Shown here one piece after another: positions 29,905-41,527 of a stretch of DNA of 64,000 bases. A program made the translations under genes and the position numbers. The notes under the pieces are model-generated. The model was not told the origin of the DNA. It ran no database searches and saw only the letters and a program-made list of their open reading frames with translations. The stretch spans positions 51,350-115,349 of the forward strand of contig JAIFKU010000035.1 of NCBI GenBank assembly GCA_020049495.1, written 5' to 3'. Position 1 is the stretch's first letter; each line of letters begins with the position of its first letter. This DNA comes from Accumulibacter sp. (lineage in GTDB: Bacteria; Pseudomonadota; Gammaproteobacteria; Burkholderiales; Rhodocyclaceae).

Positions 29905-31461
29905 ATGCTGCATTTTGACAACCGCCTGGTGCGCGAACTGCCGGGCGACAACGACACGCGCAATCATACGCGCCAGGTACTCGGCGCGCTCTGGTCGCCG
30001 GTCATGCCGACACCGGTCGCCGCGCCACGCCTGCTCGCCCACTCCGCTGAAATGGCGCAGGAGCTCGGCCTCGAAGAAAACGACCTGTACTCGCCGCAGT
30101 GGGTCGAGGCGCTAGCCGGAAATACCCTTTTGCCGGGGATGACGGCCTATGCCACCTGTTACGGCGGACATCAATTCGGCTCCTGGGCGCGGCAATTGGG
30201 CGATGGTCGCGCCATCTTTCTCGGCGAAACCATCAACGACAAGGGACAGCGCTTCGAACTGCAACTCAAGGGCGCCGGGCCGACGCCGTATTCCCGCCGG
30301 GCGGATGGCCGCGCCGTGCTGCGCTCGTCGATCCGCGAATTCCTGTGCAGCGAGGCCATGCATCATCTGGGCGTGCCGACGACGCGTGCGCTCGCGCTGG
30401 TGACGACGGGAGAAACAGTCAATCGCGACATGTTCTACGACGGCCATCCGGTTGATGAACCGGGGGCGGTGGTCTGTCGCGTTGCCCCTTCATTCATCCG
30501 CTTCGGGCATTTCGAACTGCCGGCTTCACGCGGTGACGAGGCTCTGCTCCGCCAGCTGGTGGACTTCACTCTGGCGCGTGACTTTCCGGAATTGCCCGCA
30601 CACGAGGGCGACCGTCTGCTGCCCTGGTTTGTCGCCATCTGCGAACGTACCGCACGCCTGATGGTGCACTGGATGCGCGTGGGTTTTGTGCATGGCGTGA
30701 TGAACACCGACAACATGTCTATTCTCGGTCTGACTATCGATTACGGCCCTTATGGCTGGGTCGACAACTTCGATCCGGGATGGACGCCGAACACGACCGA
30801 TGCGAATGGACGACGTTACTGTTTTGCCCGGCAGCCCGAAATCGCGCGCTGGAATCTCGAACGGCTGGCCGAAGCGCTGGCCACGATTGCGCCTGACCCC
30901 GATGCACTGGCACTGGTTGGGCTCGAGCGTTATGGCAAAATCTACAATGAGGAATTCGGCAAGGCTTTCGCGGCCAAGTTCGGTTTTACCGCGTGGGACG
31001 ACGAGGATACCGATCTGATCGAAGACGCCTTTGCGCTGATGCACCGGGCGGAAGTCGATATGACCCTGTTTTTCCGCCGCCTGGCACAGGTCGACGTTGG
31101 CGCGCCGGATCCATCCGTCCTGCACGAGGCCTTCTATCGTCAGGAATTGTTGACTCTCCATGCGGCGGAACTTGCGACGTGGCTGGCGCGCTGGTCCGAA
31201 CGAGTGCACGCCGACGGCGAATCGCCAGCGACACGGACAGCACGCATGAACGCCGTCAATCCGTGTTACGTGTTGCGCAATTATCTGGCACAGCAGGCGA
31301 TAGACCGTGCCACGAAGGGTGATCCGGGAATGATTCACGAATTGCTTGAGGTTCTGCGCAATCCTTACGCCGAGCAGCCGGGTCGGCAAGCCTTTGCCGC
31401 AAAACGCCCGGAATGGGCGCAGCACAAGGCAGGATGCTCGATGCTCTCGTGCAGTTCATGA
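29905..31461 (+). CDS. selO: SelO/YdiU family protein adenylyltransferase
   Basis: [88 protein letters not shown]-terminal GCSMLSCSS. Confidence 0.96.
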   Translation: MLHFDNRLVRELPGDNDTRNHTRQVLGALWSPVMPTPVAAPRLLAHSAEMAQELGLEENDLYSPQWVEALAGNTLLPGMTAYATCYGGHQFGSWARQLGDGRAIFLGETINDKGQRFELQLKGAGPTPYSRRADGRAVLRSSIREFLCSEAMHHLGVPTTRALALVTTGETVNRDMFYDGHPVDEPGAVVCRVAPSFIRFGHFELPASRGDEALLRQLVDFTLARDFPELPAHEGDRLLPWFVAICERTARLMVHWMRVGFVHGVMNTDNMSILGLTIDYGPYGWVDNFDPGWTPNTTDANGRRYCFARQPEIARWNLERLAEALATIAPDPDALALVGLERYGKIYNEEFGKAFAAKFGFTAWDDEDTDLIEDAFALMHRAEVDMTLFFRRLAQVDVGAPDPSVLHEAFYRQELLTLHAAELATWLARWSERVHADGESPATRTARMNAVNPCYVLRNYLAQQAIDRATKGDPGMIHELLEVLRNPYAEQPGRQAFAAKRPEWAQHKAGCSMLSCSS

Positions 31462-31532
31462 TTTCATTCATCCAGACCGAACCCGGCGTGAAGATGCGCG
31501 TAGAATGAGGCTTTGCGCAATGAGGAGTGAAC

Positions 31533-31793
31533 ATGCCCTACTCGCCCGATCTGGTTCATGAACTCAACGCCCTGATCCGTTTTGATCTGGACACCGGCCA
31601 GCAGGGCATCAAGGTGCACAAGACGGCTGATGCGGAAGTGATTTCGGCGGTACAGCGTCTCTACGCCAAGGGCCTGCTCACACAGGCCGACGGCGGTTAT
31701 CTGACCAGTCTCGGACGTGAAGCGGCCGGGCATGCCCAGGCCGCGCTCGGTCTTCTGACGACCGGGCTGGCGGCGTCCGTTTCAGCACAATAG
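31533..31793 (+). CDS. TIGR02647-like family protein
   Basis: MPYSPDLVHELNALIRFDLDTGQQGIKVHKTADAEVISAVQRLYAKGLLTQADGGYLTSLGREAAGHAQ matches the family pattern recalled. Confidence 0.78.
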   Translation: MPYSPDLVHELNALIRFDLDTGQQGIKVHKTADAEVISAVQRLYAKGLLTQADGGYLTSLGREAAGHAQAALGLLTTGLAASVSAQ

Positions 31794-31802
31794 CGGGGAG
31801 CT

Positions 31803-33566
31803 TCAGCGCAGCCGGGCGAGCGTGGCCAGAAACGCGTCAGTGTTCTGGAAGCCGACGACGCGAACGCCTTCGACTTCTTTCCCCTGACGGTCGAAGAAGA
31901 TGATGCCCGGCGGACCGAACAGCTTGAAGCGCGCGAGCAGCGCCTTGTCTTCTTCCGCGTTCGCGGTGACGTCGGCCTGCAGCAGGGTCCAGCCGGAAAG
32001 CGTCTGTTGTACGCGGGTGTCGGAGAACGTGTAACGCGCCATTTCCTTGCACGATACGCACCAGTCGGCATAGAAATCGAGCATCACCGGCTTGCCTGAC
32101 GCCTTGATGCGCGCGTCGAGTTCGCCAAGCGAGCGGATGCGCTCGAAGGGAAGCTCCTTGAGTGCGCTGTTCTTGCCGCCGCGCAGTCCTCCGGAAAGGG
32201 CCTGCAGCAGAGTCTCCCCGCCGGAGAACGCACCAGCCATCAGCACGGCGCCGACGATGAACATGACGATGGCAATGAACTTGCGCAGGCGCTGCCAGCC
32301 CTTGGCCTGCTTCGGCAACTGATGGAAGGCACGCATCAGGAGAGCCGGAATGATCAGCAGTACGGCCCATCCCGCCATCTGTACGGCAAGCGGAATGACC
32401 GGCACGACGAGCCATAGTGCTGTCGCCAGCAGGATGAAGCCAAACGCCTTTTTCACCGTTTCCATCCACGGACCGGATTTGGGCAGCAGCGTTCCGGCCG
32501 AAAGACCGACCACGAGCAGCGGAACGCCCATGCCCAGCGCCATGCAGAACAGGGCCAGGCCGCCGAGCAGGGCATCGCCGGTCTGCCCGATGTAAAGAAG
32601 GGCGCCGGCCAGTGGCGCGGCAACGCAGGGGCCGACGATGAGGGCGGAGAGTACGCCCATGACGGCAACACCCAGCAGCGAGCCACCCTTGAAGTGCGAG
32701 GCTTCTTCCGACACCTTGCTCTGCAGGAAAGTCGGCAACTGCAATTCGTAGAAACCAAACATCGAAAAGGCCAGTGCGACAAAAAGCAGGGCAAATGCAC
32801 CAAGCACCCACGGGTTCTGCAGCGCTGCAGAAATCAGAGTTCCGGAAAACCCGGCAGCGATGCCGGCTGCCGCGTAGGTCACGGCCATGCCCATGACGTA
32901 GGCCAGCGAAAGGGCAAAACCGCGCGCGTGCGAAACACCGTGACCCTGGCGCCCGGAACTGACGATGATGCCGGAGAGAATCGGAATCATCGGAAAGACA
33001 CAGGGCGTCAGCGAAAGCAGCAGACCAAAGCCTAAGAAACTTGCCGCCACCAGCCACAGGTCGGCTTTTCTCAGGAACTGGGCGATGTGCCCGGATTCGT
33101 CGCCGCTATCCTCGGCCAGGGCAGTGGCCGCAGGCGCCGAAGCCGGATCGGGCAATTCGAGCCTGAGCGTCTGCTTTTGCGGCGGATAACAAACGCCGAC
33201 ATCGGCACAACCCTGTGAGGTGATACTCAGCAGCAGCGGCAGAGTGCCGGAACTGTTGCGCTCGACCGGCAGGCGGAGCACGGCTTCCCGGTAGTAAACC
33301 TCGACCTGGCCGAAATTCTCATCCATTTTCTCCTTGCCCTTGGGCAGGCGTGCCTGGCCGAGGAGCACGGAGGACGGTTCGGCGGCAAAGCGGAATTTGT
33401 CACGGTAGAGGTAGTAGCCTCTGGCAATTTCGAAACGCACTTCAATCGTCTGGCCGTCAAGCGCACGGACGGTCGGTTTGAAAGCGATCGACGGATGCAG
33501 CAGATCCTCTGCGGCCTGTGCAAACGAACACAGCAAGAACAGGAAAATGAACAGGCGGCGGATCAT
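31803..33566 (-). CDS. dsbD: Thiol:disulfide interchange protein DsbD
   Basis: N-terminal DsbD-alpha domain, TM domain LTPCVFPMIPILSGI, C-terminal thioredoxin motif DWCVSCKEMARYTF. Confidence 0.95.
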   Translation of the reverse strand: MIRRLFIFLFLLCSFAQAAEDLLHPSIAFKPTVRALDGQTIEVRFEIARGYYLYRDKFRFAAEPSSVLLGQARLPKGKEKMDENFGQVEVYYREAVLRLPVERNSSGTLPLLLSITSQGCADVGVCYPPQKQTLRLELPDPASAPAATALAEDSGDESGHIAQFLRKADLWLVAASFLGFGLLLSLTPCVFPMIPILSGIIVSSGRQGHGVSHARGFALSLAYVMGMAVTYAAAGIAAGFSGTLISAALQNPWVLGAFALLFVALAFSMFGFYELQLPTFLQSKVSEEASHFKGGSLLGVAVMGVLSALIVGPCVAAPLAGALLYIGQTGDALLGGLALFCMALGMGVPLLVVGLSAGTLLPKSGPWMETVKKAFGFILLATALWLVVPVIPLAVQMAGWAVLLIIPALLMRAFHQLPKQAKGWQRLRKFIAIVMFIVGAVLMAGAFSGGETLLQALSGGLRGGKNSALKELPFERIRSLGELDARIKASGKPVMLDFYADWCVSCKEMARYTFSDTRVQQTLSGWTLLQADVTANAEEDKALLARFKLFGPPGIIFFDRQGKEVEGVRVVGFQNTDAFLATLARLR

Positions 33567-33898
33567 GGCGAAGACCAGTTTTCAGTTTGCGTTTCAGCCG
33601 CGACCCAGGCCAGATAGTCGGGCAGACCGAGAACCACCGGCAGGGCGATGATCTCCGGCGTCGCATACGGATGCCCCGCGCGGATCGCATTCTCCAGTGC
33701 GGAATAACAGGCCTCGGTCGTTTTGATCAGCAGGGGCACTTCGTCGGCTTTTTCGACCGCCCCTTGCCAGCGATAGATCGAACGGCACGGCTGCAGGATA
33801 TTGACACAGGCGGCGAGACGGTTTTCGACCAGCGAAGCGGCCAGTAATTCGGCCGCAGCCTGATCAGGCAGACAGGTCAGGACGAGAAGGGTTTCCAT
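33563..33898 (-). CDS. cutA: Divalent-cation tolerance protein CutA
   Basis: AAELLAASLVENRLAACVNILQPCRSIYRWQGAVEKADEVPLLIKT; 4-nt overlap with dsbD. Confidence 0.94.
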   Translation of the reverse strand: METLLVLTCLPDQAAAELLAASLVENRLAACVNILQPCRSIYRWQGAVEKADEVPLLIKTTEACYSALENAIRAGHPYATPEIIALPVVLGLPDYLAWVAAETQTENWSSP

Positions 33899-34025
33899 CA
33901 GCCAGATTCTACACTGGGCCCAGTGTGTGCAGAGGCGGCCGCAAGGATGAGACCGTCATCCGGATCGGCGTGCGCAGGAAGCATTCTCACTGGCCCAGGA
34001 CCGGTACCTATTGCTTGGCTGACCG

Positions 34026-34814
34026 TCATTTGAGCAGTCGCCGCCGGGTTAATACGGTGGCGATACAGAAGGCGACAACAGCAATGGCCAGCAAGGCGGC
34101 GACGTGCCCGAGGGCGTTTTGTGGAAGTTCGCCGAGCAGCAGCGGACGGGCAAGCTGGACGGCGTGCGACAGCGGCAGCCAGGTGGCAACGACATGGACG
34201 AGCGAAGGCAACTGGTCGGCCGGAAAAAATACGCCGGAGACGAGCAGCATGGGCGTGATGAAAAGAGTGAAGTAGTACATGAAGAAATCGTAGGATGGCG
34301 CCAGCGCGCAGACAATCAGTCCCATGGCGGCAAACGTCAGGCCGGTGAGAAAAATGACCGGAATCGCCCATAGCGCCAGCGGCGAGCTGGTCAGTCCGAG
34401 CGCGGCGATGACGACCAGGATGGCCAGCCCGGAGAGCAGGCTTTTGCTCGCTGCCCACACCAGTTCGCCGGCCAGGACATGATCGAGCGAAAGCGGGGTA
34501 TTGAGAATGGCGTCCCAGGTTTTTTGCACATGCATGCGCGAAAACGCCGAATAGAGGGCTTCGAAGGTGGCGGCATTCATGGTGCTGGCGACTACCGTTC
34601 CAGCTGCGAGAAAGCTCACGTAACTGACGCCGCTGACCTGCGGCAGCAGGCCGCCCAGCCCGTAGCCGAGTCCGAGCATGTAGATCAGCGGATCGGCGAG
34701 ATTGCCCAGCACTGAAGGAATGGCCAACTTGCGCCAGACCAGGAAATTGCGCTGCCATACCGGCAACCAGGAGAGGCCGAGGCGGGGGAAGGCATAGAGA
34801 TTTGAAGAGTTCAT
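34026..34814 (-). CDS. ABC-2 type transporter permease, NodJ-like
   Basis: ABC-2 membrane protein with NodJ-like PLIYMLGLGYGLG, FEALYSAFSRMHVQKTWDAILNTPLSLDHVLAGELVWAA. Confidence 0.88.
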   Translation of the reverse strand: MNSSNLYAFPRLGLSWLPVWQRNFLVWRKLAIPSVLGNLADPLIYMLGLGYGLGGLLPQVSGVSYVSFLAAGTVVASTMNAATFEALYSAFSRMHVQKTWDAILNTPLSLDHVLAGELVWAASKSLLSGLAILVVIAALGLTSSPLALWAIPVIFLTGLTFAAMGLIVCALAPSYDFFMYYFTLFITPMLLVSGVFFPADQLPSLVHVVATWLPLSHAVQLARPLLLGELPQNALGHVAALLAIAVVAFCIATVLTRRRLLK

Positions 34815-34835
34815 TGGCCGTTATCCGCTTTCTCG

Positions 34836-35749
<914 letters not shown>

Positions 35750-35762
<13 letters not shown>

Positions 35763-36388
35763 GCGCGCGTGACGATGTCACGGATAATATGCAGCCGGCG
35801 GTGGAAGAAGTGGTCGGCTCCGGGCACCACGATCACCGGCAGTTCGAGCGGCTCCGCCCAGGCCAGGACATTGCCCAGCGGCACCGTTTCATCTGCCGAG
35901 CCATGAATGACGATGGTGTCGCTGGCGACGGCCTGGGTCGCATACTGCCGTGCGCCCTCGACATGGCCGGCGGCGGTGCCGACCAGGACCAGTCGCTGCG
36001 CCGGGTGCCCGGCTTCGGCCAGCGCCTGCGCCACGCGGGTCTGCACATAGGCGCCAAACGAAAAACCGGCGAGCGCCACCGGCAGATCGCCGAAGCGGCG
36101 CTTCGCTGCGGCCAGAACGACCAGCATGTCGGCGCTTTCGCCGCGTCCGTCGTCGTGCCTCCCGGCACTCTCGCCGACACCGCGGAAGTTCGGCCGCAAA
36201 GAAACGTAATCAAGGCGCGCAAAGGTACGCGCCAGCGTTTGCGTCACCTTGTTGGTATTGGTGCCGCCGAACAGCGGGTGTGGGTGGCAGATCAGGGCGA
36301 TGCCGCGCAGCACGCCTGGGTTATCGACGATCACTTCGATCGGCCCGACCGGACCGTCGATGTGCAGGTTTTCTTCGACGATCTTCAT
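35750..36388 (-). CDS. Alpha/beta hydrolase (COG2945-like)
   Basis: CHPHPLFGGTNTNKV, RPNFRGVGESAG, GFSFGAYV, GADHFFHRRL. Confidence 0.88.
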
Positions 36389-36389
36389 T

Positions 36390-36698
36390 TCAAATCTTCA
36401 GTCGGCCGACCACGCGTCCGCCAATGAGATGTTCCTGAATGATTTCCTCGATATCTTCCTTATCCACATACTGGTACCAGACATCCTCCGGGTAAACCAC
36501 GATGACCGGTCCCTCGTCACAACGATCCATGCAGCCGGCCTTGTTGATACGGATTTTCCCTTTGCCCTTGAGTTTAAGCTGGCCGATGCGATCCTTGGCA
36601 TAGGTTTGAGCTTCCGTGGCTCCCAGATTGTTGCAGCAATTCTCGCCATCGCCGCGCTGGTTGCAGCAGAAAAATACGTGGTGTTTGTAGTAACTCAT
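36390..36698 (-). CDS. (2Fe-2S) ferredoxin domain protein (thioredoxin-like fold)
   Basis: HVFFCCNQRGDGENCCNN...GKIRINKAGCMDRCDEGPVIVVYPEDVWY. Confidence 0.88.
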   Translation of the reverse strand: MSYYKHHVFFCCNQRGDGENCCNNLGATEAQTYAKDRIGQLKLKGKGKIRINKAGCMDRCDEGPVIVVYPEDVWYQYVDKEDIEEIIQEHLIGGRVVGRLKI

Positions 36699-36756
36699 GC
36701 TGAAGTACGCCTGATTGTTGGTTGTGCTTTCTGTGACAGCCGATTCCAAGCTTGAT

Positions 36757-37825
36757 TCAAAGCTTTCTTCCGAGCACCATCAGATAAGGGAGGGCGAGGA
36801 AGGGCCAGAGGCTGGCAGTCAGCCGGGTCAGCCCGTTGAAGTTCAGGAAGTGCCCTTGCCGCCAGGCCGCCAGTGCGACCGGCGAATAGGGATTGGGGGC
36901 CGGCCAGTGCTATGCGCAGCGATGCCGGCAGCAGGAGCATGAGCGAGAGCATCGCGCCCCCGACCATCAAGCCAAGGCTGGCACCCGGAGTGAGCCATGC
37001 AAAAGCATGCAGCGGGTCGACAAGCACGGCCGCTGCCAATGTGCGAATGGCAAGGGCAAGGGCGAAAAAAGCGATCAGAACGACATAGGACGAACCCCGG
37101 CCAGCCAGCAGGGTACGGGTGATCAGGCCAATGGCCACGGTATCGCAGACGATGATCCCGGTTTCAATGGCGAAAAACGCGCTAGCCGCATAGGGGACGG
37201 CAGGGGTGATCTCAAGCAGGTGACGCAGATCACCGGCACCGAACAGGATGGTTTCGGGTGAGAGTTGCGTAAGTAACCACAGGGTCACCAGAACCAGGCC
37301 GAATTCCACATGCGGGACAGGCGCCAGCAGGCGCTGCTGCATCAGTACGAGACGACTGAAAAAGCGATCACCGTGTCTGATGGCCAGCACTGCACCGATC
37401 CCTGTACCGAAGGCATTGCAGGCGAGATCGAGGTTGGAGGCAACGCGGGATGGCAACCAGGATTGCAGGCTTTCAAGACAAAAACTGAGCGCTGCGCCCA
37501 GGAGCAGTGTAACCAAGGCTGCTGTCCACCGACCAGGCATGCGGCGCAGGGTCAGCGTGAGCAGGAAACCCAATGGCAGATAGGCAATGGCATTGGTCGC
37601 CAGATCAAACACGGTCCAGTAGCGAGGCCAAGCCGCAGCGAGATAGGCAAACGGCGAAAGCCCCGTGTCACGCCAGCCGAAGAAGGGATGCAGGCTGGCA
37701 TAGACGATCAGAATCGCGAATGCCAGCGCCAGATAGCGCGGCAGCAGGGTCGAAACTGCCGAAGGACGGTGCTCGGTTTCAGATCCCGTTGCCGTGCTTG
37801 AAGACATCACGAAGGCCGTGAACAT
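36757..37825 (-). pseudogene. VanZ family protein, apparently frameshifted near its 3' end
   Basis: VanZ-like TM protein; after a C5 run (+ strand G5 at 36895..36899) the canonical tail PNPYSPVALAAWRQGHFLNFNGLTRLTASLWPFLALPYLMVLGRKL* continues in another frame. Confidence 0.75.
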
Positions 37826-38344
37826 TAAGATATATCAATTCTAACGCCTCGTGCCGCACCTGCGTTGAACTATGCGGACAGCCAGGGGAAACTGGCACCC
37901 AGATTGTTGACCGGGCTGAAATGCCCGGTGGGCTTGTGCGATTGATTTTTTCCTCGTCCTGCGGCAAGCTTTTTGGCAACATCCTGTTTGCAACGGACAT
38001 GCACTGAATTGCGCTTCTTTCGATATCATGCGACTACTGTGGATATTCGCTGTTATTGTGCTCCGTTCCTCCTGAGCAGGGCTGTGCCGGGCATTTTGTC
38101 GCGGGCATTTTTGACTAAACCCAATTTAATCAATATACTTCGCCACTTGGTCGTACTGAAACGTCGTACCCGACGCAGTACCCTGTGGAACTCTTCTCTT
38201 CCCTGCGACTCTGAAACAGGGTATCCATTCCGTAGAAGTATTCGCCCAGCGGTCAGTTTTATCGTCCCCTCGGGCTTTGCACCCGCCTAAAACCGTTTGT
38301 CGCACGGCAGGTTTGCGCGATGACAACAGTGAAGGAGAGTGAGC

Positions 38345-39034
38345 ATGTCTGCAACGATTACGCTCAAAAATATGATGGCACGCCGTTCTGATGCCACCTT
38401 GCACCTTGTTCAACACAGTCTGATGCTTGCCGGCCTTTTGCTCGTCATTGGCCTGGGCAGTTTTTTTGCCATTGGTTCGTCGTCTGCCGGAATTTCGAAG
38501 TGGTCTCTGGCCGGAGTCTCCGAGTTGTCAGAATCCATGTACGCGCCGACAGATGAGGGAGTCTCGGCGATTGTCCTGTCGCCACGCATGCAAGGTGCGC
38601 TCAACTATGTGACGCGCCGCTATCGTGTATCTCAGGAAGCGCTAACTCCGGTTTTCGAGCTTGCCCAATTGATCGGGCAGGAGCGCCGCATTGATCCGCT
38701 GCTCATCGTCGCCGTCATTGGTGTCGAGTCGGGATTCAATCCCTTTGCCGAAAGCGCCATGGGCGCTCAGGGCCTGATGCAGATCATCCCGCGCTTTCAT
38801 CTGGACAAGGTGCCGGATGACGCGGGGGACAGGCCTTTTCTCGATCCGGCGATCAACCTCAGAATCGGTGTCAATGTGCTTGAGGAAGCGATCCGGCGAC
38901 GTGGCGGGCTGATTCCCGGACTTCAGTACTACGCCGGATCCTCAGATCCGGAGGGGACTTACGCAAGCAAGGTACTGGCCGAAAAGGAACGTCTGGAGCA
39001 CGCCGCACGCCGTGCTGCGCCACCCAACGCCTAA
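38345..39034 (+). CDS. Lytic transglycosylase SLT-domain protein
   Basis: N-terminal TM; IDPLLIVAVIGVESGFNPFAESAMGAQGLMQIIPRFHLDK. Confidence 0.9.
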   Translation: MSATITLKNMMARRSDATLHLVQHSLMLAGLLLVIGLGSFFAIGSSSAGISKWSLAGVSELSESMYAPTDEGVSAIVLSPRMQGALNYVTRRYRVSQEALTPVFELAQLIGQERRIDPLLIVAVIGVESGFNPFAESAMGAQGLMQIIPRFHLDKVPDDAGDRPFLDPAINLRIGVNVLEEAIRRRGGLIPGLQYYAGSSDPEGTYASKVLAEKERLEHAARRAAPPNA

Positions 39035-41499
39035 GTCACCAGCCCGGCGCTGGCCATGCGCCGGATCGTCTGCCTGGCTTCGGCCGGGAGCACCAGTTCG
39101 GCGTGTGCCAGTGGCCGGGTAATGCGCTGATCGAAATGTAAAAGCCCCGTTTCATCCTCGCGCAGCAGATCGGCATCGATGAACTGGGCGATGAGTGCCG
39201 AGAACGTTGTGATCTCCGAATGTTCCGGTGCGTTGAAGGCATAGAGCAGCGTCAGACGCTGCGCCAGCAGATGGCAGTCGTTGACCAGGGTGCGCCGCGA
39301 CCGGCAGCCCGATCCGCAGTTCTGCAACAAAGCCAGCGCGAGAAAGTGGCGTTCGAGTGTCGGGCGTATGGTCTCGCCGAGCAGGCGCAGTTCGGCGAAC
39401 TCCTGACTGTTCGGCTCGGGGGCGGATAGCCGTCCGGGGTCGTTGCGCAGCAGCAGGCCGCGTTCCACATAGACGTCGATGATGGCTGCCGTGGCTGCAG
39501 GAAGCTCTTCCGGAGTCCAGTGCAGGAAGAGTTCCGTGCGCATCAGACTGTAAATTCCAGCCACCGCTTCGGTAACGCGCTGCACGCCGAGATAGCGATT
39601 GTTGTTCAGCAGACAGGCAATCAGCGCCGGCAAGGCAAACAGGTGCAGTACGTTGTTGCGGAAATAGGCCAGCAAGGGCGCCTCGCCTTCCGGAATGCGA
39701 ATCAGGTCGCCCAGCGACTGGGTGATGCGCTCGACGATGCCCAGCCGTTCGACGTAAGCCACAATCTGCCGCGAATCCAGGGTGCATGGAATAGTTATCG
39801 GAGAATAGGGGGCCGTGGTTACCAGGGCCTGGTAATGCTCCAGAAGACGATTGAGAACCTGTTCATCGGCGGTATGCCTCGGCGTGGACAGCAGGGCCAG
39901 AGCGATCAGGTTGACCGGGTTGATCACGGCGGCTTCGTTCAGGCGTCTGGCCAGCTCGGTCGCCGCAGCGTGCGTCGCGTCGCGCGACCAGTCATCGGGC
40001 GCATCTGGATTTTCCTGCGCCCAGCCGGGGCGGTAGGAATCCAGAAAGTCGGCCAGCGCCAGTGGCCTGCCGAAGTTGACATGAACCTTACCGAAAACCT
40101 TCTTGATCCGACGCGCACTTTGCACGACGCTCCACAGGGATTCTTTCTGTTTCGGCTTTCCGGCCAGTTCGCGCAGATAGGTCCGCCCCTCCATGATTTT
40201 CTCGTAGCCGATGTACACCGGCACAAAAACTAGTGGGCGGGCGTGCTCGCGGATGAAACTGCGCACCGTCATGCCCAGAATGCCGGCTTTCGGCGACAGG
40301 GTGCGCCCGCTGCGACTGCGTCCGCCTTCAATGAAATATTCCAGCGGAAAACCGCGCGTCAGCATCAGATGCAGGTATTCATGGAAAACGGCGGCGTAAA
40401 GCGGTTCCCCCTTGAAGCTGCGGCGCAAAAAGAAAGCCCCGCAACGACGCAGCAGCGGGCCGATAAGAAACATGTTGAGGTTGGCGCCAGCGGCAATGTG
40501 CGGTGGCATCAACCCTTGCTGGTGCAACGAGTGCGACAGCAAAAGATAATCGATATGGCTGCGGTGCGTCGGCACATAGACAATACCCTGGCTGGACGCG
40601 ATCTGCGTGACCACGCCAATGTTATGGATCTCGATACCGTCGTAAAGGCGTGTCCATAACCAGGAAAGAAACAGCTCGAAAGCGCGCAGGGCACCATAGG
40701 AATAGTCCGAGGCAATTTCAAGCGCGAAGCGGCGTGCCCGCCGCTGGGCGTCGTCAAGGGTGATGCCCTGCGTGCTGGCCTCTGCGGCCATTGCCGCGCG
40801 CACCGGCGCAGCAGCAAGTAGGGTTCCGATTTGCGTATTGCGGTGCGACAGGTCTGGGCCGATGGCCATCTGGCGCTGACGGCGAAAGTGCACGCGCAAC
40901 ACGCGGGATAGTTTGCGCAGCGCCTGTGCCTGATCTAGGCCTTCAGCGGAAAGCGCGTGCAGCGAAATGGGGGCGTTGAAACGGACCAATACGTTCCGAC
41001 CATGCAGCAGAATGGTCAGCAGACGGCGTAGCGGCCCCGGTTGCCGCCAGGTTTCGGAAAACAGGGCCTTGAGAATCGATTCCTGTTTGTCCGGGCTGCG
41101 TCCCCACAGGATGACAACCGGAACGATCTGTACATCCGGCCCGGTGTTTTCCAGTGCCGAGTGCACCAGAGCGGTCATCAGTGGACTGTGAGCATAACGC
41201 TCGCGTGCCGTCGCGGTAAGCGAATGTTTGCGGTTCAGGAAAAAAACCGAATGCGGGGATTTGTGCCCCGCCAGGCGGACGGGGGCCTGGGCAGAGGGCA
41301 GTCCGGCCAACTGAGCTTCCTGAAAAAGCACCAGCAGGTTGGAAAGATGGTGATCCTGCAGGACATAGCAAACCGGCCTTGACGGATCAAGGCCCAGTTC
41401 CTGCGGGCGTTCCGGGAATACGGTGGTACGTACCCAGTAGAACAGAACCCGGCGGGCCAGGGGAAGGGCCCAGCCGGGCACGTCAAGAAAACCTGCCAT
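39031..41499 (-). CDS. plsB: Glycerol-3-phosphate 1-O-acyltransferase
   Basis: VPTHRSHIDYLLLSH (HX4D), GAFFLRRSFKG, FIEGGRSRSGRTLSPKAGIL. Confidence 0.95.
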   Translation of the reverse strand: MAGFLDVPGWALPLARRVLFYWVRTTVFPERPQELGLDPSRPVCYVLQDHHLSNLLVLFQEAQLAGLPSAQAPVRLAGHKSPHSVFFLNRKHSLTATARERYAHSPLMTALVHSALENTGPDVQIVPVVILWGRSPDKQESILKALFSETWRQPGPLRRLLTILLHGRNVLVRFNAPISLHALSAEGLDQAQALRKLSRVLRVHFRRQRQMAIGPDLSHRNTQIGTLLAAAPVRAAMAAEASTQGITLDDAQRRARRFALEIASDYSYGALRAFELFLSWLWTRLYDGIEIHNIGVVTQIASSQGIVYVPTHRSHIDYLLLSHSLHQQGLMPPHIAAGANLNMFLIGPLLRRCGAFFLRRSFKGEPLYAAVFHEYLHLMLTRGFPLEYFIEGGRSRSGRTLSPKAGILGMTVRSFIREHARPLVFVPVYIGYEKIMEGRTYLRELAGKPKQKESLWSVVQSARRIKKVFGKVHVNFGRPLALADFLDSYRPGWAQENPDAPDDWSRDATHAAATELARRLNEAAVINPVNLIALALLSTPRHTADEQVLNRLLEHYQALVTTAPYSPITIPCTLDSRQIVAYVERLGIVERITQSLGDLIRIPEGEAPLLAYFRNNVLHLFALPALIACLLNNNRYLGVQRVTEAVAGIYSLMRTELFLHWTPEELPAATAAIIDVYVERGLLLRNDPGRLSAPEPNSQEFAELRLLGETIRPTLERHFLALALLQNCGSGCRSRRTLVNDCHLLAQRLTLLYAFNAPEHSEITTFSALIAQFIDADLLREDETGLLHFDQRITRPLAHAELVLPAEARQTIRRMASAGLVT

Positions 41500-41527
41500 G
41501 ACGATTGTCTGCTAGCTTTCGCTCCAC

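Noticed and set aside
38230-38340. Possible c-di-GMP-I riboswitch before the SLT-domain gene
   Set aside because: GGGCTTTGCACCCGCC and neighbouring sequence do not reproduce the conserved GEMM core in either orientation.
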